From positions 1,237,828-1,301,827 of the forward strand of contig NZ_KQ033871.1 of NCBI RefSeq assembly GCF_000967195.1: a DNA stretch of 64,000 nt, given 5' to 3'. Position 1 is the stretch's first letter; every line of letters begins with the position of its first letter. The position numbers were made by a program, and so were the translations under genes. The notes under the pieces are model-generated. The model ran no database searches. It saw only the letters and a program-made list of their open reading frames with translations, and was not told the origin of the DNA. The stretch comes from Lactobacillus kullabergensis (GTDB taxonomy: Bacteria; Bacillota; Bacilli; Lactobacillales; Lactobacillaceae). This document shows positions 1 to 8,851 of the stretch, in pieces.

Positions 1-1
1 T

Positions 2-106
2 CGGGAACAGTATCCAGACGCACAATTTTCAATTTCTAACGGTGAGAATGCTCGAGGTGTGGTCTTTGATAAAAGCAAAGATTACCGCTACTTTACCAGT
101 CACTAG
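2..106 (+). CDS. C-terminal end of an unidentified protein (partial)
   Basis: An open frame enters from the left edge and ends at TAG 104-106. About 34 residues are visible, ending in DYRYFTSH. I do not recognise the family from so short a tail. It converges on greA and is followed 11 bases later by a strong hairpin, which supports it being a real gene end rather than a chance frame. Confidence 0.5.
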   Translation, partial: REQYPDAQFSISNGENARGVVFDKSKDYRYFTSH

Positions 107-117
107 AAAAAGCATAA

Positions 118-170
118 AAAAGCCAGAACATATTCATTTAAGAAAATGTATATGCTCTGGTCTTTTTTTA
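118..170. terminator. Bidirectional intrinsic terminator
   Basis: A hairpin with arms at about 123-139 and 143-160 (two mismatches) is followed by a run of T at 161-169 and preceded by A-rich sequence. It can therefore end both the plus-strand gene to its left and greA from the right. Confidence 0.85.
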
Positions 171-206
171 TCGAAAATAGTAAAACATTTTTGTAAAGAC
201 TGCTAA

Positions 207-683
207 CTATTCCTCTACTTTATTGATCACTACATCAAATTTACCACCAGGTGTTGATATAGTTACTGTTTCGCCTTTTTTCTTGCCTAAAATTGCTTGG
301 GCTATTGGCGAATCATTAGAAATCTTACCATTCATCGGATCAGATTCATCACTACCAACGATGGTATATGTTTCTGGTTCATCTTCACCAACTTCAGTAT
401 AAGTTACTGTTTTACCCACTGCAACTTCATCTGGATCGCTAGAATTAGCATCAACCACATGAGCATATTTGAGCATTTCTTCAACAACACTAATACGATC
501 TTCTAAATGGCTCTGTTCGTCTTTGGCAGCGTCATATTCAGAGTTTTCGGACAAGTCACCATAAGAACGAGCAACTTTAATTCTTTCGATCACTTCAGGG
601 CGCTTCACGACCTTTAGATTTTTTAATTCTGCTTCCAGTTTTTCCTTTCCTTCAGCAGTCATCGGATAAGATTTTTCAGGCAT
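207..683 (-). CDS. greA: Transcription elongation factor GreA
   Basis: GreA rescues backtracked RNA polymerase by inserting its coiled coil into the secondary channel and stimulating cleavage of the RNA 3' end. The 158-residue product has the usual family length. The N-terminal coiled coil carries the tip motif GDLSENSEY, with acidic residues D43 and E46 that position the catalytic metal. A C-terminal FKBP-like domain follows. AAGGAG lies just upstream of the ATG. It is downstream of pheST but has its own promoter in the 75-bp gap. Assignment is secure. Confidence 0.97.
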   Translation of the reverse strand: MPEKSYPMTAEGKEKLEAELKNLKVVKRPEVIERIKVARSYGDLSENSEYDAAKDEQSHLEDRISVVEEMLKYAHVVDANSSDPDEVAVGKTVTYTEVGEDEPETYTIVGSDESDPMNGKISNDSPIAQAILGKKKGETVTISTPGGKFDVVINKVEE

Positions 684-727
684 TAAATTTTCACTCCTTA
701 AAGTTAAATTTCTTTTTGCAAAGATCT

Positions 728-755
728 ATGATATTACTTTAACGATTAAAGTCAA
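728..755 (-). promoter_or_regulatory. Promoter of greA
   Basis: On the minus strand, TTGACT (750-755) and TATCAT (728-733) are 16 bases apart. The spacer holds a small inverted repeat, ACTTTAA-TCG-TTAAAGT. The -35 box starts only four bases past the pheT stop, so greA can be expressed apart from the synthetase operon. Confidence 0.6.
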
Positions 756-758
756 CCA

Positions 759-3176
759 TTAGCGTATTTCTGCTTTAAGCTGCTTTTCGAGACTTGAATC
801 AATAGAATTTATTGCTTCGTTAACAATTTCATCGGTTAAAGTATCATTTTCATTTAAGAAAGTTAAACGATAAGCAAAACTCTTTTTATCTTCGGCAATG
901 TGAGACCCACGATATACATCGATAATGCGTAAATCATGGAGGTACTTGCCACCATTTTCTTTGATGACATCTTCAACAGCTTGGTTAGTAACTTCCTGAG
1001 CTACTAGAATTGAAAGGTCACGTTCAACTGCAGGGAATTTCGGCGCAGTTTGTGCTGTAGTATGTGGGTTAAGAATTAGTGGAATAATATCATCGAGATT
1101 TAACTCGTAACCATAAATTTCGCTATCCTTCATAGCTTTATTAGATTGTGTGACAGTGCGGTCTAACATACCAATCATGCCAACATATTTGTTCTTAATG
1201 TATATACCGGCAGTTCTGGTGGGATGCATATACATAATTACTTCAGCCTTGTATTCAACATCATCTGTGTCAATCCCCAAAGCTAAAAACAAGTTGGTAA
1301 GTTGTCCTTTAACATAAAAGAAATCAATTTTTTCATTATTGTTTTGCCAATTTTCAAAATAAACATTACCACTATATAGTGCAGCTAAATGTTCATGTTC
1401 ATTATAAGTATTATTTTCGAAGTCATAGACACGTCCTTGCTCAAAAATTGCCAGTTGATTTTGCTTGCGAGCCATATTATAGGCTGCAGCATCTACAAGA
1501 CCTGTCATAAGGTTTTGTCTCAGAGTTGAACGGTTTGAATTCAATGGCATCTGGACCTCAACTGGCCTCTTAGGTTCTTGGGAAAAGCCAATTGCTTTTT
1601 CAAGTGAAGTTAGTGAATAAGAAATAGCTTCTATTAAACCTTGACCTTGAACAATATTCTTAATACGTCTAATGGCTTCTTCTTTTTTAGAATAGCCACC
1701 ATGTGTTTCTGCTAAAACTGGCTGTGTAGATTTGATATTATCATATCCATATAAACGTCCAACTTCTTCAACAAGATCAGCAGGAATAGCTACATCCCAG
1801 CGCCGCGCTGGCACATCAACAATTAGTTCATCATTATTAATTTCTGCCTTGAAATTCAAGCGGGAAAAAATTGTAGCAATTTCTGATGAAGAAATATCAG
1901 TACCCAAAACTTTATTTATGTAAGAAATCGTTGTTTTAATTCGAACTGCTTGCTTTTCTTCACTACTTCCCGTAATTACACCTTCATTTATTTTTCCAGA
2001 AGCATCATTACGAAGTAACAGAGCAGCCATATCTAATGCCCGGGTTGTTGCATCCCAATTAACACCTTTTTCATAACGACTAGAAGCTTCTGTCCGATTA
2101 GCGTGACGCAGAGCAGCTTTTCTAATTAAGGTTGGATCAAAAATAGCAGACTCTAACAAAACATCAGTAGTATCAGCTTCAATTTCAGAATTAAGACCGC
2201 CCATAACTCCGGCCATCATCACAACTTCTTCACCATTTGTGATAACAATGTCATTAGGATCAAGATCAACTTCTTTATTGTTTAAAAGTGTCAATTTCTC
2301 GTTCTTATTAGCTTTTCTAACCACTAACTTATTTGTTTTAAAAGCACGAGCATCGTAGCTGTGCATTGGCTGGCCGGTTAAAAGCATAATATAATTTGTC
2401 ACGTCAACAACATTATTAATGGGTCTAATGCCAGCATTCCAAAGTCGCCTTTGGAGCCAAAGAGGGCTGTCCCCTATTTTCACATTACTGATTTTGCGTA
2501 AATAAAACTTAGGTGCAAGCTCTGGATCAACATCTACAGTGAAGTCCTTAGTCCAATCTGGACCGTCTTCCTTGAGAGTTATATCTTCAACTTTGACAGG
2601 TGTGTCAGTAATAGCACCGACTTCATAAGCTGAGCCTTCCATTGATAAAGTATCAGCACGATTCGGGGTAATGTCAAAGTCAAAAATATAATCATCCATT
2701 CCTAAAGGAGCAAATGCGGATTGACCTGGTTTGACATCAGCATCTTCTGGAAAAACATAAATACCCTTAGCATATTTTTCAGGTACCAGGTTATCCGGGA
2801 ATCCTATTTCTTGTAAGCCACAAATCATACCATTTGATTCGTTTCCACGTAATTTGCTTTTTTTGATTTTTACATTACCAGCAATCCGAGCACCAGGTAA
2901 AGCCACCACCACATCTTCACCAGCAGCAACATTTGGTGCACCACAGACTATTTGATGAGGTTCATCTTCTCCCACATTAACATGAGTAAGATTCAGGTGT
3001 GTGCCAGCAATTGGTTCACAGTCAATAATATGACCAACAACTAGCTGTTTCATGCCCTCTTCAGGATGCTTGACACCGGCTACTTCAATACCTGTACGTG
3101 TTATTTTTTCAGCTAAATCCTTAGGATCTTGGTCTAAATCAATAAAATCCTTCAACCAACTATATGAAACCAGCAT
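759..3176 (-). CDS. pheT: Phenylalanine-tRNA ligase beta subunit
   Basis: This is the 805-residue beta chain of the (alpha-beta)2 phenylalanyl-tRNA synthetase. In order it shows an N-terminal tRNA-binding OB domain (about 40-155, containing HQIVCGAPN and NGMICG), the B3/B4 editing region, the B5 domain, the catalytic-like core and a C-terminal anticodon-binding FDX-ACB domain (FPAVERDLSILV). Its ATG overlaps the pheS stop by one base (TAATG), so translation is coupled. It is controlled with pheS by the upstream T-box. Confidence 0.98.
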   Translation of the reverse strand: MLVSYSWLKDFIDLDQDPKDLAEKITRTGIEVAGVKHPEEGMKQLVVGHIIDCEPIAGTHLNLTHVNVGEDEPHQIVCGAPNVAAGEDVVVALPGARIAGNVKIKKSKLRGNESNGMICGLQEIGFPDNLVPEKYAKGIYVFPEDADVKPGQSAFAPLGMDDYIFDFDITPNRADTLSMEGSAYEVGAITDTPVKVEDITLKEDGPDWTKDFTVDVDPELAPKFYLRKISNVKIGDSPLWLQRRLWNAGIRPINNVVDVTNYIMLLTGQPMHSYDARAFKTNKLVVRKANKNEKLTLLNNKEVDLDPNDIVITNGEEVVMMAGVMGGLNSEIEADTTDVLLESAIFDPTLIRKAALRHANRTEASSRYEKGVNWDATTRALDMAALLLRNDASGKINEGVITGSSEEKQAVRIKTTISYINKVLGTDISSSEIATIFSRLNFKAEINNDELIVDVPARRWDVAIPADLVEEVGRLYGYDNIKSTQPVLAETHGGYSKKEEAIRRIKNIVQGQGLIEAISYSLTSLEKAIGFSQEPKRPVEVQMPLNSNRSTLRQNLMTGLVDAAAYNMARKQNQLAIFEQGRVYDFENNTYNEHEHLAALYSGNVYFENWQNNNEKIDFFYVKGQLTNLFLALGIDTDDVEYKAEVIMYMHPTRTAGIYIKNKYVGMIGMLDRTVTQSNKAMKDSEIYGYELNLDDIIPLILNPHTTAQTAPKFPAVERDLSILVAQEVTNQAVEDVIKENGGKYLHDLRIIDVYRGSHIAEDKKSFAYRLTFLNENDTLTDEIVNEAINSIDSSLEKQLKAEIR

Positions 3177-4225
3177 TATCTTTCCTCCTTACTGAATTGC
3201 TCTAAAAAGCGAACATCGTTAGTATAGAAATCACGAATATCATCAATACCATATTTAAGAATGGCAAAACGGTCTAATCCCACGCCAAAGGCAAAACCAC
3301 CATAAACATTTGAATCAACTCCAGCATTTTCGAGAACATTAGGATGAACCATTCCAGCACCTAAAACTTCGATCCAGCCAGTATATTTACAAATTGAGCA
3401 ACCCTTGCCATTGCAGTTAAAGCAGGAAACATCCATTTCAACAGAAGGTTCAGTAAAAGGAAAGTAACTAGGACGCAGACGGGTTTCGCGGTCTTGACCA
3501 AAAATATGCTTTGCCATTAATTCCAAGGTTCCCTTTAAATCACCCATCGTAATGTTTTTATCAACTACCAGACCCTCCATTTGCATAAACTGATGTGAGT
3601 GAGTAGCATCATCATCATCACGACGATATACTTTACCTGGTCCTACCATCTTTAAAGGACCCTTGGCAAAATCATGTTTTTCTAATACTCGTGCCTGGTC
3701 ACCAGAAGTCTGAGAACGTAATAAGTCTTCAGAATCTATATAAAAGGTTTCTTGCATGTCTCTTGCCGGGTGGTCTTTTGGCAAATTCATCATTTCAAAA
3801 CAATAATGATCAGTTTCAATCTCTGGTCCTTGCACAACTTTATAACCCATGCCAATAAAATATTTTTCGAGATCATCCAAAATGATATTGATGGGATGCT
3901 TGGTACCAAGATGCATTTCTCGCCCAGGTAAAGTAACATCGATTTTTTCTTTAGCCAGTTGTTCCTCAACTAAAGCTGCTACTATTTCATTTTTAGCATC
4001 ATCCAGCTTAGCATTGAACAGATCCCGCAATTTATTTACTCGTTGCCCAACTTCACGTCTATCACTTGGATCAATATCTTTCATTGAATGAAGAATAGTT
4101 GTCAATTCGCTTTTACGACCAGTTAATTTAACACGAACATCATTTAACTTTTCTTCATTTTTAGCATTATCGATCTCATCAAGACCTTTTTCACGCAGTT
4201 CTTTTAACCTGTCAAATAAGTCCAT
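3176..4225 (-). CDS. pheS: Phenylalanine-tRNA ligase alpha subunit
   Basis: This is the catalytic alpha chain (349 residues), which activates Phe and charges tRNA-Phe. An N-terminal coiled coil (about 1-90) precedes the class II core. Visible motifs are the [17 protein letters not shown] segment and the motif 3 stretch [11 protein letters not shown] near the C-terminus. The paired cysteines of [13 protein letters not shown] are common in this subfamily. It is the first gene of pheST and lies about 25 bases downstream of the T-box terminator. Confidence 0.98.
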   Translation of the reverse strand: MDLFDRLKELREKGLDEIDNAKNEEKLNDVRVKLTGRKSELTTILHSMKDIDPSDRREVGQRVNKLRDLFNAKLDDAKNEIVAALVEEQLAKEKIDVTLPGREMHLGTKHPINIILDDLEKYFIGMGYKVVQGPEIETDHYCFEMMNLPKDHPARDMQETFYIDSEDLLRSQTSGDQARVLEKHDFAKGPLKMVGPGKVYRRDDDDATHSHQFMQMEGLVVDKNITMGDLKGTLELMAKHIFGQDRETRLRPSYFPFTEPSVEMDVSCFNCNGKGCSICKYTGWIEVLGAGMVHPNVLENAGVDSNVYGGFAFGVGLDRFAILKYGIDDIRDFYTNDVRFLEQFSKEER

Positions 4226-4249
4226 AAAATTTTTCCTTTCAAATCAAAC

Positions 4250-4475
4250 AAAAAAGCTTCATCCCAAAAGGGACGAAGCTTCGCGGTACCACCCTAGTTT
4301 GGACACCAAATGCCCACACTCATGTTTCGATAACGGTGAATACCGGAATGGATTAGATTCTACTAGTAAGATGAAATTCACAGTTCTGTTTAGACTTTTC
4401 TTTCAGCTCAATAAAAAAGTCTCTCTGATTAAATGAATGCTGCTACTAGTCTTACTCTTTGTAATTAGTTAATAG
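4250..4475 (-). promoter_or_regulatory. T-box riboswitch upstream of pheST (Phe)
   Basis: The minus-strand leader has the conserved T-box bulge AGGGTGGTACCGCG at 4282-4295. A terminator hairpin follows at 4251-4281 (arms AAGCTTCGTCCC and GGGATGAAGCTT) with T residues beyond it. Stem I is closed by ACTAGTA/TACTAGT. In the expected specifier region, UUC at 4373-4375 followed by A reads as a Phe codon. Binding of uncharged tRNA-Phe would favour the antiterminator. Confidence 0.93.
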
Positions 4476-4516
4476 AATATATCTTTTTTAAAAAACTTGC
4501 AAGTGGATGTATAAAT

Positions 4517-4867
4517 TTAAACCCACTTATCTGCCCAGCCATGAATTTGGTCAAAAACAGGTTTTAATTCCTCACCTTTTTGTGTCAGGCTATAAGAAAT
4601 GATTTTTGTTCTGCTGTCGACTGAACGATTGACAATATTTTCTTTTTCTAATTCTTTCAATCTTTCGACCAAAACACGGTCAGAGCAAGGCAGTACACAC
4701 TGTGCCAGATCTTTAAAGCGCATATAATCACCGGCACACAGTGAACTAATGATTAAACCATTCCACTTCTTACCAATGATTTTAAATGCGTTAATAAAAT
4801 GTTTGCAGTATTCATAATTTGAAGCGCCACAACCCGCACAGTTTTTGTCCTTAATACCTTGAGCCAT
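4517..4867 (-). CDS. HxlR-family winged-helix regulator, cysteine-rich
   Basis: This 116-residue protein has the HxlR/YodB winged-helix fold (KIIGKKWNGLIISSL, RFKDLAQC, LKELEKENIV, YSLTQKGEEL). I start it at ATG 4867, which has GGGAGGA upstream; a longer TTG start would lie over that ribosome site. Three cysteines sit before the first helix (C10, C13, C21), with more at about 44, 57 and 61. YodB-type members sense electrophiles or oxidants through one N-terminal cysteine, so redox sensing is plausible but inferred. An inverted repeat over its promoter suggests autoregulation. No obvious divergent target lies beside it. Confidence 0.88.
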   Translation of the reverse strand: MAQGIKDKNCAGCGASNYEYCKHFINAFKIIGKKWNGLIISSLCAGDYMRFKDLAQCVLPCSDRVLVERLKELEKENIVNRSVDSRTKIISYSLTQKGEELKPVFDQIHGWADKWV

Positions 4868-4906
4868 GATACAGTCCTCCCACAAGAAAGTGTCTACTTT
4901 GTGTTT

Positions 4907-4939
4907 ATTATATTAAATATACTTACTAAAAACAAGTAT
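4907..4939 (-). promoter_or_regulatory. HxlR promoter with overlapping operator
   Basis: On the minus strand, TTGTTT (4930-4935) and TATAAT (4907-4912) are exactly 17 bases apart. A perfect inverted repeat ATACTT-N9-AAGTAT (4919-4939) covers the -35 box, which resembles operators bound by YodB/HxlR dimers. Binding there would block polymerase. The promoter is read directly; the operator role is inferred. Confidence 0.7.
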
Positions 4940-4945
4940 TAATAG

Positions 4946-5716
4946 TCAGGAGAAATAGTAGATGATGATTCCAGCTGCTACTGCAGCATTCAATGATTCA
5001 GCTTCGCCTTTTATAGGTATATATAGTTTCTGATCACATATTTTTGCTATTTCTGAAGTAACACCATGTGCTTCATTGCCAATAACAATCCCTACTTGTG
5101 GCGCTTTTACAAACTCTTGTAATTTCCTAGCATTTTGATCCAGCATGCTTGAATATACTGGTATTGCATTATCCTGCATTTCTTTTATTACATCAATCAA
5201 ATCTTGAACAACTAACTTGATATGAAATTGACTTCCTTGCATTGCGCGCTGAGTCTTAGGATTATAGATATCAACACTTTCAGGTGATAAAACAACACCA
5301 TCAAATCCCGCCGCATCTGCAGTTCTGATAATTGTTCCCACATTTCCAGGATCTGCCAGATGATCTAGCAATACCCACTTACCAAAATTAAAATGATAGT
5401 TTTGAGGTTGAGTAATTTTTAAAACCATAAATATATCTTGTGAATTTTTAGTGCTGGCAAGATGATGGGCAACAGTAGAGTTAATTACGAAAGTATTCAT
5501 ACTTGTCAATAAGTGAGGAAAAATATCTTGAATCTTAGCTAAAGCTTCTTCAGTGCCTAAAAGATACTTGTACTTTTCGTTTGCATTGAGAGCTTCAGTG
5601 ACTAGGTGAAAGCCTTCGATTACGTATAATCCATTTTCTTGGCGATATCTTTTTTGCTTCAGTTTACTTAATTCTTTTACCAATTTATTTTTTAATGAAC
5701 TTATTTTTTTAGACAT
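4946..5716 (-). CDS. TrmH/SpoU-family RNA 2'-O-methyltransferase (YsgA-like)
   Basis: This 256-residue trefoil-knot methyltransferase probably modifies rRNA. It has an N-terminal L30e-like substrate domain (about 1-100) and the SPOUT core with three signature motifs: LADPGNVGTIIRTADAAGF, GIVIGNEAHG and IPIKGEAESLNAAVA. I prefer ATG 5716 over one 45 bases upstream because the former gives the usual MSKKI start and leaves room for a promoter. A ysgA-type gene next to pheST is also seen in Bacillus. The exact modified nucleotide cannot be read from sequence. Confidence 0.9.
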   Translation of the reverse strand: MSKKISSLKNKLVKELSKLKQKRYRQENGLYVIEGFHLVTEALNANEKYKYLLGTEEALAKIQDIFPHLLTSMNTFVINSTVAHHLASTKNSQDIFMVLKITQPQNYHFNFGKWVLLDHLADPGNVGTIIRTADAAGFDGVVLSPESVDIYNPKTQRAMQGSQFHIKLVVQDLIDVIKEMQDNAIPVYSSMLDQNARKLQEFVKAPQVGIVIGNEAHGVTSEIAKICDQKLYIPIKGEAESLNAAVAAGIIIYYFS

Positions 5717-5808
5717 TAAGGTATCTTCTTTCGTATTTATCAATATTATTTTTAATTTCAAGCTGATAAAATGTTAAAATCAAGAAAGTAGGACTAGGAA
5801 GGATTATT

Positions 5809-6141
5809 ATGGGATTTTTTAACAAACACAAGAGCGAAAGAAAAAGCGATCCAACTGATAATTCAAGAGAAACTTGGCAATTAACCATTTCAGGCATTGT
5901 CCAGGGTGTAGGTTTTCGCTGGAGCGTATTAAACCTTGCTCAAAAAATGGGGATGATTGGCAGTGTTCGTAATAACAGTGACGGGACAGTCACAATTACT
6001 TTACAGGCAGAATTAAGCCGAGTCAATCAATTTTGTGCTGAATTACCCAAAAATATTTCTCAATTTGCTCGCATTTCAAATATTAAAAAAGAAAAACTAA
6101 CAAAAGTAAGCAAAATGACTGGTTTTCATGTATTATATTAG
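5809..6141 (+). CDS. acyP: Acylphosphatase
   Basis: It hydrolyses acyl phosphates such as 1,3-bisphosphoglycerate and acetyl phosphate. The core carries the signature GIVQGVGFRW with the phosphate-binding arginine, and VRNNSDGTV with the catalytic asparagine. At 110 residues it is longer than the usual 90 because of a charged N-terminal tail of about 20 residues (KHKSERKSD). AGGAAGG precedes the ATG. It is divergent from the methyltransferase gene and 33 bp upstream of yidC, probably in one transcript. Confidence 0.93.
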   Translation: MGFFNKHKSERKSDPTDNSRETWQLTISGIVQGVGFRWSVLNLAQKMGMIGSVRNNSDGTVTITLQAELSRVNQFCAELPKNISQFARISNIKKEKLTKVSKMTGFHVLY

Positions 6142-6174
6142 TTATTGGCAAAAAATAATAATTGGGTGAATTGA

Positions 6175-7140
6175 ATGAAAAAATTTCGCAAATATATCGG
6201 ATTAATTACTGTTTGTTTAACAGTCATGTTATTTGTTACTGCTTGTGCACAAAATGGTGGGGTTAATAAACCGCCAACAGGCTTTATATACGGGTCAATC
6301 TATAAATTTATCGGTAAACCCATGCAAAATATAATGCTCTATTTTTCTAACCTCATAGGTGGAGCTAATGGAGCTGGCTGGGCCATTATCATAATGACTT
6401 TTGTAGTTAGAATGATTCTTTTGCCGTTAATGCTTAATCAACAAAAGAAATCAACTAACCAGCAAGAAAAAATGGCACGTCTGCAACCGCAGATGAAGCT
6501 AATTCAGGATACTATGAAACGCAAAGATCTAAATCAAGATCAGCAAATGACTTTAGCCGGCTGGCAGCGTGAACTATATTCTAAAAATCATTTATCATTA
6601 ACTGGGGGAATGGGCTGCTTACCGTTAATCATCCAGTTCCCGATTATGATCGGAATCTATGATGCTGTAATGTATTCAAAGAGTTTGGCAAGTTCGTCAT
6701 TTTTTGGTATTTCACTAAGCAGCAGGTCTATATCAGTAACGGTGTTTGCCACTATTTTTGCTTTTGCTCAAGGCTATCTTTCATTAGTAGGAATTCCCAA
6801 AGAGCAAAAGAAGCAAATGCAATCTATGATGCTCATGAATCCCATTATGACGCTCTTCATCTGCCTCTCTGTATCTGGTTCAGTTGCTTTATACTGGGCT
6901 GCCGGAAACTTTTTCTCCGTTATTCAACAGTTGATAGTAACATATATCATTATGCCTAAAGTTAAGAAAGAAGTAGACGAAGAATTAAAACGTGAACCTA
7001 TTACAGAAGTTGTAACAAAGGAAAAAGTAGATGAGCTTCTTAACGTTAAGAAGGCTTCTCCTGCTCAGTCCCAACAAACAAAACAGTTGCACGAAAACTT
7101 ACGTAATCGCAACAAAGGTAAGCAACAAAGACGACCTTAG
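6175..7140 (+). CDS. yidC: Membrane protein insertase YidC (lipoprotein type)
   Basis: YidC/Oxa1 inserts membrane proteins alone or with SecYEG. The 321-residue product has a lipoprotein signal with lipobox VTAC (C24), about five membrane segments, a conserved hydrophilic-groove region (GWAIIIMTFVVRMILLP) and a charged, basic C-terminal tail that can contact the ribosome. The length fits Gram-positive YidC/OxaA. Lactobacilli usually have a second copy next to rnpA, so this is probably the YidC2-like paralog. It ends at a strong convergent terminator. Confidence 0.95.
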   Translation: MKKFRKYIGLITVCLTVMLFVTACAQNGGVNKPPTGFIYGSIYKFIGKPMQNIMLYFSNLIGGANGAGWAIIIMTFVVRMILLPLMLNQQKKSTNQQEKMARLQPQMKLIQDTMKRKDLNQDQQMTLAGWQRELYSKNHLSLTGGMGCLPLIIQFPIMIGIYDAVMYSKSLASSSFFGISLSSRSISVTVFATIFAFAQGYLSLVGIPKEQKKQMQSMMLMNPIMTLFICLSVSGSVALYWAAGNFFSVIQQLIVTYIIMPKVKKEVDEELKREPITEVVTKEKVDELLNVKKASPAQSQQTKQLHENLRNRNKGKQQRRP

Positions 7141-7199
7141 TTGTTTTATTAAGTCCCAAAAGTGGTCCAACTTTCAGGCTCACATACAAGTTGATAATT

Positions 7200-7268
7200 A
7201 AAAAGACCCTTTAAGTCTAAATTTGATTACATTAAACAGATAATCAATAGGCTTCTTAGGGTCTTTTT
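7200..7268. terminator. Bidirectional terminator between yidC and the sensor kinase
   Basis: AAAAAGACCCT at the left pairs with AGGGTCTTTTT at the right, extended by AAG/CTT pairs around a long loop. It has A/T runs on both flanks, so it can end both converging transcripts. Confidence 0.85.
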
Positions 7269-8851
7269 TAATTTGTTTCTTTTTTATTTTTCTTTGCTTT
7301 TTCAGCTTCCTCACGTTTATGCAATTTTTGGGATTGAGCTTTTGTAAGTGCTGAGAATTCTATTATAAACTGACTTCCTTGTCCTTCTACAGATTCGACA
7401 CCGATTTTCCCATGATAACTGGTAACTAACTTTTGAGCAATTGATAAACCTAAACCGTTGCCACCCTTTTCTCTAGTTCTAGCTTTATCAACTCTGTAAA
7501 ACCTATTGAAAATTTTGCTTTGTTCTTTTTCAGAAATACCTTCACCAAAATCCTGGACTATAATATGCACATCATCTTGCGACAATCCTGCTGAAACATT
7601 CATTTCCTTGCGGTCCGTGGAATATTTAATACCGTTATCAATTAGAATAACAAGTAATTGTTCCAAATGGCCTTGATAAATTTGAATTTCAGTATCGCTA
7701 GGTAAATCGTCCATATCCAGTCTGATAACAAAATCCTTATGAACGAGTGACATATCACCAACGACCCGTTTAAGAACTTCAGAAACTTTGGTCACAGCAT
7801 TAGGGTACTGTACATTAATTTGTTCCGCACGCGTTAAATCAAGCATTTCTTGAATTAAATGCTGCATTCTTTTAGCTTCTTGTAAAGAAGCATCAATTGA
7901 TTCTTCCAAAATCTCTGGGTCATCCTTGCCCCAGCGTTTGAGCATGTTTAAATGACCTTCAATTACCGCAACAGGAGTGCGAAGTTCATGAGAAACATCA
8001 CCCACGAATTCCTTTTGCTGATCAATATAGCGTTGCATTCGATCTAACATTTGATTAAAAGAAACTGCTAATTCTTGCAATTCATCATGACGATGGAAAT
8101 CCCTGATTCTTGCAGTACTATTTGGATCATCATTAACTTCTAAAGCAACTCGTGACATTTCTTTCACAGGCTTTACAATGTCACGAACAATTATATAAGC
8201 TACCAGTGTAAAAAGTACTATAGCTATTAAAGAAATTCTTACCATCCACTTTAACAGGTCTTTCATTAACCCATTGTAATATGTCATTTTATTAGCAACA
8301 ACTATATAACCTGTAACTTTTCCTGAATGAGCAGCTCTAACTTTTTGATAAGTAATCAGTTCTTGTCTATGATTTTTAGAAGTACGAGTCATCTCGTAGT
8401 CACTTTTTATTTTTTTGAATGGAATGATTTTACCGCCATTATCAAAAACATCCTCGTGTCTAAGATTATAAACAACAACACTCAAATCAGGATTTGTTAG
8501 CGATGACAGCAAATCGTCATTAAATGCACTATTATTGTGTTCATCAAAATTAATAGGAGGATTGCCCTTTAATACTTCTCTTGCTGACGGTGTTAAAGCA
8601 GGAACAACATTAGCAATCTCTAATTGCTTAGGTATTTTGTTCAAACTACTATTGAGTTTGCTTACCATCTCATTTGATGTTTCCTTTTGCTGGACCATCG
8701 ATTGCTGTCCAACAAATGAATAGATTATTACGGAAAAAACAATAAAAGAGACCATAATCGTCAAAGCGACGATACTTACCCACCGTAAGATAAGCGATGA
8801 GTGCTTGGTCTCCTTTTGTGATCTCTTTTTACTTCTTTTCATCATCCTCAT
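7268..8851 (-). CDS. Sensor histidine kinase (LisK/CsrS/ArlS type)
   Basis: This 527-residue membrane kinase has TM1 (about 22-48), an extracytoplasmic sensor domain (about 49-200), TM2 (about 203-224), HAMP (about 225-278), a DHp domain with phospho-acceptor H288 in SHELRTPVAV, and an ATPase domain with the N box LIDNGIKYS, DFGEGI and GNGLGLSIA. The start overlaps the response-regulator gene by 23 bases, so the pair is co-translated. It resembles the L. acidophilus LBA1524 kinase reported in acid tolerance; that link is by recall and context. The C-terminus is lysine- and glutamate-rich. Confidence 0.93.
   Translation of the reverse strand: MRMMKRSKKRSQKETKHSSLILRWVSIVALTIMVSFIVFSVIIYSFVGQQSMVQQKETSNEMVSKLNSSLNKIPKQLEIANVVPALTPSAREVLKGNPPINFDEHNNSAFNDDLLSSLTNPDLSVVVYNLRHEDVFDNGGKIIPFKKIKSDYEMTRTSKNHRQELITYQKVRAAHSGKVTGYIVVANKMTYYNGLMKDLLKWMVRISLIAIVLFTLVAYIIVRDIVKPVKEMSRVALEVNDDPNSTARIRDFHRHDELQELAVSFNQMLDRMQRYIDQQKEFVGDVSHELRTPVAVIEGHLNMLKRWGKDDPEILEESIDASLQEAKRMQHLIQEMLDLTRAEQINVQYPNAVTKVSEVLKRVVGDMSLVHKDFVIRLDMDDLPSDTEIQIYQGHLEQLLVILIDNGIKYSTDRKEMNVSAGLSQDDVHIIVQDFGEGISEKEQSKIFNRFYRVDKARTREKGGNGLGLSIAQKLVTSYHGKIGVESVEGQGSQFIIEFSALTKAQSQKLHKREEAEKAKKNKKETN

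Noticed and set aside
4373-4376. Alternative specifier UCA in the pheS T-box
   Set aside because: A one-base shift gives a Ser codon, but UUC agrees with the gene and is followed by A, as expected after the specifier.
4867-4885. TTG start for the HxlR protein
   Set aside because: The longer frame would start over the GGAGGA that serves the ATG at 4867, so the shorter start was chosen. The same reasoning was used for thrS and nnrD.
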